Made by a program: the position numbers and the translations under genes
The notes under the pieces: model-generated
Databases searched by the model: none
What the model was told of the DNA's origin: nothing
The model's input: the letters and a program-made list of their open reading frames with translations, nothing else
Part shown: one piece after another, positions 7,284-9,580 of the stretch
Layout of the letters: each line of letters opens with the position of its first letter
How positions within the stretch are numbered: position 1 is the first letter of the stretch
From: CAYQAJ01 sp964415245
GTDB lineage: Bacteria; Planctomycetota; Planctomycetia; Pirellulales; Pirellulaceae
Assembly: GCA_964415245.1 (NCBI GenBank)
Contig: CAYQAJ010000208.1
Location: 1 to 9,580 of the forward strand
Direction of reading: 5' to 3'
DNA length: 9,580 nt

Positions 7284-7379
7284 GGGTACGCAATTCTCTT
7301 GATGTCCAGCGCGAGCAACTGGTCACCCCAACCCTTTTTTCCGCCGGCGCCGCTCGTTACGCTGGGCACATGGCTGAGT

Positions 7380-7501
7380 GCTTATCCCAAAACCGCGAGA
7401 GAGAAGGGGACAGGCACATTTTGCTCAGCACATTCCGGAAAATTAGTCCTTCCCAAACGGCTTCGCAAAATGAGCCAGTCCCCGGCGGTTTTTGGATAAG
7501 C
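7380..7501 (-). mobile_element. Palindromic MITE/REP-like element, copy 1 (inverted relative to copy 2)
   Basis: A 122-bp element with nested inverted repeats. The outer arms (7380-7396 and 7485-7501) begin GCTTATCC and end GGATAAGC and pair with one mismatch. The inner arms are 18 bases each (7406-7423 and 7466-7483), and pair except at two positions. The core between them is 42 bases. Strand is given as '-' because it matches the 8933-9032 copy when reverse-complemented, including the one-sided TTCTCT bulge. No open frame or transposase is inside. It is likely a non-autonomous element, possibly moved by a REP-associated Y1 transposase encoded elsewhere; that last point is inference. Its right end is 2 bases from the amidase ATG. 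Confidence 0.8.
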
Positions 7502-7503
7502 GC

Positions 7504-8868
7504 ATGATACCGGCCCGTTGGACGATCGCGAAAGCCGCCGAGGCGATCGAGCGAGGCGAGCTTGCGCCCGTCGACTTGTTGGCGCAATGCCTCGAACGAA
7601 TCGACCGCCATGAAGAGCAAGTGCGAGCGTGGGTGGTAGTCGATCGCGAGGTAGCACAACGCGCGGCCGAAGAATCGCAGGCGCGGCAGCGCGAAGGCCG
7701 GCTGCTCGGACCCTTGGACGGCATTCCGATCGGCATCAAGGACATTATCGACGTGGCGGGACTGCCCACGCGGGCCGGATCGCCGATCACGTCCGACAAG
7801 CCGGCCGAGCGCGATGCCCCACTGGTGGCACCGTTACGCAGTGCGGGAGCGGTAATCCTGGGCAAGACAGTCACCACCCAGTTCGCTTGCTTCGACCCGC
7901 CGCCGACGAGCAACCCCTGGAATCTCGACCGCACACCGGGCGGCAGCAGCAGCGGCAGTGCGGCAGCCGTCGCGCTCGGCATGTGTCTTGGCGCGGTCGG
8001 GACACAGACAGGCGGGTCGATCACGCGCCCGGCAATTTTTTGCGGCGTGGCGGGGATGAAGCCGACGTTCGGCGGTGTGAGCGTGGAAGGGATTGTACCG
8101 CTGAGCCCGCGGTTGGATCACGCGGGACCGATCGCAACATGCGTCGAAGATCTGCGGTTGATGTGGCAGGCGATGCGCGCGCGAGATAAGCGGCGCGCGG
8201 TCGGCGATCGGAGCGCGACACCGCAAGCGGGGAGCGGCGATGGTGGTCGTGCGGAATCGAGTGGAATGCGGTTGGCGTGTTTGCAGCCGTACTTTCTTGA
8301 GCGATCGAGCGACAAAGTTATCGCGGCGTATTTGGCGGCGATGGAGCGATTGACTGCAGCGGGCGCCACCATCCCGTCGGTAGAGCTACCGGAGAGTTTC
8401 TTCCAAGTGCGGGAGATGCACTACACCATCATGGCGGTCGAGGCAGCGCAATACCATGCTCGGCAATTCGCCGCCCACAAGTCGCAGTACGCCCCGAAGA
8501 TTGCCGAGTTGATCGAGAACGGCCTCGCCACCGAGGCACGGCGATTCGAGCAAGCGCTAAAGCACCAGCAAACGTTTCGCGACGCGATGGCGGCGGCACT
8601 GGCCGAGTTCGACGCCGCTATCACGCCGGCGACAGTCACGGCAGCACCGACCAACGAGACCACGGGCGACCCGCGATTCAATTCGCCGTGGAGCTATGCC
8701 GGCCTGCCGACCGTTTCGGTTCCTTGCCGGCTGACCGACGAGGGACTTCCCGTCGGCGTGCAGCTCATCGGGAAATCGGGCGACGACGATTCTGTGCTCG
8801 AAGTAGCGCGATGGTGTGAAGAGCGGCTGGGGTTCGACGCGATCCCACCATTGTTGCTTGGCCCGTGA
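7504..8868 (+). CDS. Amidase-signature family hydrolase
   Basis: A 454-residue Ser-cisSer-Lys hydrolase that should cleave a carboxamide; the substrate cannot be told. The catalytic triad is intact: K79 in GIPIGIKDIIDV, the cis-Ser S148 in PGGSSSGSAA and the nucleophile S172 in TQTGGSITRP. The spacings (69 and 93 residues from the lysine) equal those of malonamidase E2 (K62, S131, S155). The C-terminal block SPWSYAGLPTVSVPC and LPVGVQLIG is also typical. It is shorter than GatA and has no gatC or gatB beside it, so a role in tRNA transamidation is unlikely. A Gly/Ala/Ser-rich, charge-rich insertion occupies about 226-255. ATG 7504 is chosen because TIAKAAEAI begins a few residues later, as expected for the family; the TTG at 7492 would lie inside the repeat element. 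The leader including any RBS (GGATAAG, 7494-7500) is the end of repeat copy 1, and copy 2 lies 64 bases after the stop. Confidence 0.92.
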   Translation: MIPARWTIAKAAEAIERGELAPVDLLAQCLERIDRHEEQVRAWVVVDREVAQRAAEESQARQREGRLLGPLDGIPIGIKDIIDVAGLPTRAGSPITSDKPAERDAPLVAPLRSAGAVILGKTVTTQFACFDPPPTSNPWNLDRTPGGSSSGSAAAVALGMCLGAVGTQTGGSITRPAIFCGVAGMKPTFGGVSVEGIVPLSPRLDHAGPIATCVEDLRLMWQAMRARDKRRAVGDRSATPQAGSGDGGRAESSGMRLACLQPYFLERSSDKVIAAYLAAMERLTAAGATIPSVELPESFFQVREMHYTIMAVEAAQYHARQFAAHKSQYAPKIAELIENGLATEARRFEQALKHQQTFRDAMAAALAEFDAAITPATVTAAPTNETTGDPRFNSPWSYAGLPTVSVPCRLTDEGLPVGVQLIGKSGDDDSVLEVARWCEERLGFDAIPPLLLGP

Positions 8869-8885
8869 TCGATTGTCGGATCGCG

Positions 8886-8927
8886 AAGTTCCAAATCCCA
8901 AAACACAAATCCCAAACAAATCTCAAC
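8886..8927. repeat. Degenerate heptanucleotide tandem tract (6 units), A/C-rich
   Basis: Just after the amidase stop, six seven-base units can be read from 8886, including AAATCCC twice (8893-8899 and 8907-8913); the word CAAATCCCAAA recurs exactly 14 bases apart (8892 and 8906). It has the same 7-base period as the tracts at 625-673 and 4866-4900, with a different unit. It lies 5 bases before repeat copy 2. Confidence 0.6.
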
Positions 8928-8932
8928 GGCTA

Positions 8933-9032
8933 AGAGCTTATCCAGAAACCGTCGGGGACTGGCTCATTTTGCGCAGTCCGCGGAGCAAAATGTGCCTGTC
9001 CCCTTCTCTGAGACGGTTTTTGGATAAGCTCT
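8933..9032 (+). mobile_element. Palindromic MITE/REP-like element, copy 2
   Basis: A 100-bp element. The outer arms (8933-8953 and 9012-9032, 21 bases each) are complementary at 20 of 21 positions; the single exception (8945/9020) would be a G-U pair in RNA. The first 11 bases, AGAGCTTATCC, have a perfect inverted match at the far end. The inner arms GGGGACTGGCTCATTTTG (8954-8971) and CAAAATGTGCCTGTCCCC (8986-9003) pair except for two T-T mismatches. The core is 14 bases (8972-8985), and an 8-base TTCTCTGA bulge (9004-9011) occurs only on the right. The whole could fold into one long hairpin and might terminate or stabilise amidase transcripts (inference). Confidence 0.82.
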
Positions 9033-9132
9033 AAAGCTCAAACGGGTGCGGACGACAACGCATCATGTGGTAAGTGACAAGTTTCTTCGCCGCGTCGCCG
9101 TGACGCCGCGCCAGTTAGATTCGAGTTTGCTT

Positions 9133-9148
9133 CCGCCCTCACGGGCGG
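9133..9148 (-). terminator. Possible hairpin after the TPR gene
   Basis: CCGCCC (9133-9138) and GGGCGG (9143-9148) form a perfect 6-bp stem with a 4-base loop directly after the TPR stop codon on the minus strand. No T-run follows in that direction, so it is at best a weak or factor-assisted terminator. Confidence 0.35.
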
Positions 9149-9149
9149 A

Positions 9150-9479
9150 TCACTCGCCCAGTGCGCCCAGCCCCGCGAGGAACTCGCTCATCTCCCCGGC
9201 CGCATGAGCGTTATTCTGCTGTCGTGCCGCTTCGATGCCGTCGCGGAGGATGCTTCGCGCCTCCGCAATTCGCCCCAGCTTGGCAAGCTGTTGGCCGGCC
9301 ATGAAGAACGCGGGCACGTAGGGCGGATCGTCGGCCGCTAGTTCAGCCAGCCGCAGGAGGCTTTCGTCGTTCCGACCTTCCCTTTCCAGCTCCAGAGCCA
9401 AGCTGTAACGCAAAAAGGTGTCCTTGGGATCGTCGGTCAGCATGGCCTCGATCTTCTCCCGCCGCGTCGTTCCGCTCAT
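9150..9479 (-). CDS. Small tetratricopeptide-repeat protein
   Basis: A 109-residue, all-helical protein with no signal peptide or membrane segment. Two TPR-like helix pairs are visible: about 19-52 (DTFLRYSLALELEREGRNDE through LAADDPPY) and about 53-86 (VPAFFMAGQQLAKLGRIAEA through GIEAARQQ), with the expected small residues and Asp-Pro/Pro turns. The N-terminal MSGTTRREKIEAMLTDDPKD segment is a usual lead-in, and this size recurs in planctomycetes as a stand-alone TPR protein, probably for protein binding; no partner or function can be stated. ATG 9479 is supported by AAGGA at 9489-9493 (minus strand), 9 bases upstream. No gene is visible between it and the right edge, so it may be first in its transcript. 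Confidence in the TPR fold is high, in function none. Confidence 0.85.
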   Translation of the reverse strand: MSGTTRREKIEAMLTDDPKDTFLRYSLALELEREGRNDESLLRLAELAADDPPYVPAFFMAGQQLAKLGRIAEARSILRDGIEAARQQNNAHAAGEMSEFLAGLGALGE

Positions 9480-9488
9480 AGCTGTGGT

Positions 9489-9493
9489 TCCTT
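9489..9493 (-). promoter_or_regulatory. Ribosome binding site of the TPR gene
   Basis: AAGGA on the minus strand lies 9 bases before the ATG at 9479 and fixes that start codon. Confidence 0.6.
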
Positions 9494-9580
9494 ACCCCTC
9501 GCCTGCGCTTATCGGCGCGGTGAACACCCCCGGCCTTCCGGCCTTGTTCTTACCCACATTTTTCGCGGGGCGTGAGTTGT

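Noticed and set aside
7504..8868. Calling the amidase GatA
   Set aside because: It is shorter than typical GatA, and there is no gatB or gatC beside it; only the general amidase signature is supported.
7380..9032. The two repeat copies as part of a CRISPR array
   Set aside because: Only two copies, inverted, about 1.4 kb apart with a gene between them, and no spacer structure.
8930..9034. CTAA on both sides of repeat copy 2 as a target-site duplication
   Set aside because: The four bases overlap the inverted-repeat ends, and nothing equivalent flanks copy 1, so it may be chance.
8816..9034. Open frame reading through repeat copy 2
   Set aside because: It overlaps the end of the amidase gene out of frame and is made largely of the heptamer tract and repeat sequence.
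9480..9580. Possible gene or leader structure at the right edge, including the GC-rich self-complementary stretch near 9529-9542
   Set aside because: No open frame of useful length and only a 4-bp stem; apart from the TPR ribosome binding site nothing is supported.

Overview
The window looks like a fragment of a draft or metagenome-assembled planctomycete genome, most likely of the Pirellulales type. This is inferred from the high GC content, a secreted di-heme cytochrome c peroxidase, a membrane-anchored PQQ-like beta-propeller protein of the kind planctomycetes carry in many copies, loosely packed monocistronic genes on both strands, and intergenic regions full of short repeats. A run of exactly 100 N (1913-2012) is a conventional scaffold gap, so the true distance and reading frame across it are unknown.

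Layout from left to right: the 3' part of leuD (leucine biosynthesis, +, cut by the window edge); a roughly 300-base intergenic stretch with heptanucleotide repeats and a 10-bp palindrome; a secreted di-heme cytochrome c peroxidase (+); the assembly gap; the C-terminal part of a beta-propeller protein (+) ending at a clear intrinsic terminator; a 595-residue protein with about five membrane segments followed by a PQQ-like propeller (+); bioB, biotin synthase (-), convergent with it; a short PSP1/RicT-like protein with a cysteine-rich tail (+), divergent from bioB; a gamma-class carbonic anhydrase-like left-handed beta-helix protein (-); a stand-alone amidase-signature hydrolase (+); and a small TPR protein (-).

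Apart from the cytochrome peroxidase and the propeller fragment, which may be co-transcribed across the gap, there is no obvious operon. The genes are scattered housekeeping and accessory functions: leucine and biotin synthesis, peroxide reduction, amide hydrolysis.

The most unusual content is non-coding. Two copies of a roughly 100-120 bp palindromic element (7380-7501 and 8933-9032) lie in opposite orientation on either side of the amidase gene. They share outer and inner inverted repeats, two conserved T-T mismatches and a one-sided TTCTCT bulge. The first copy ends 2 bases before the amidase start codon and so supplies its leader. Separately, three intergenic regions carry degenerate tandem heptanucleotide tracts (625-673, 4866-4900, 8886-8927) resembling, by analogy, the heptameric STRR repeats of cyanobacteria. 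No tRNA, rRNA, CRISPR array or transposase gene was seen.
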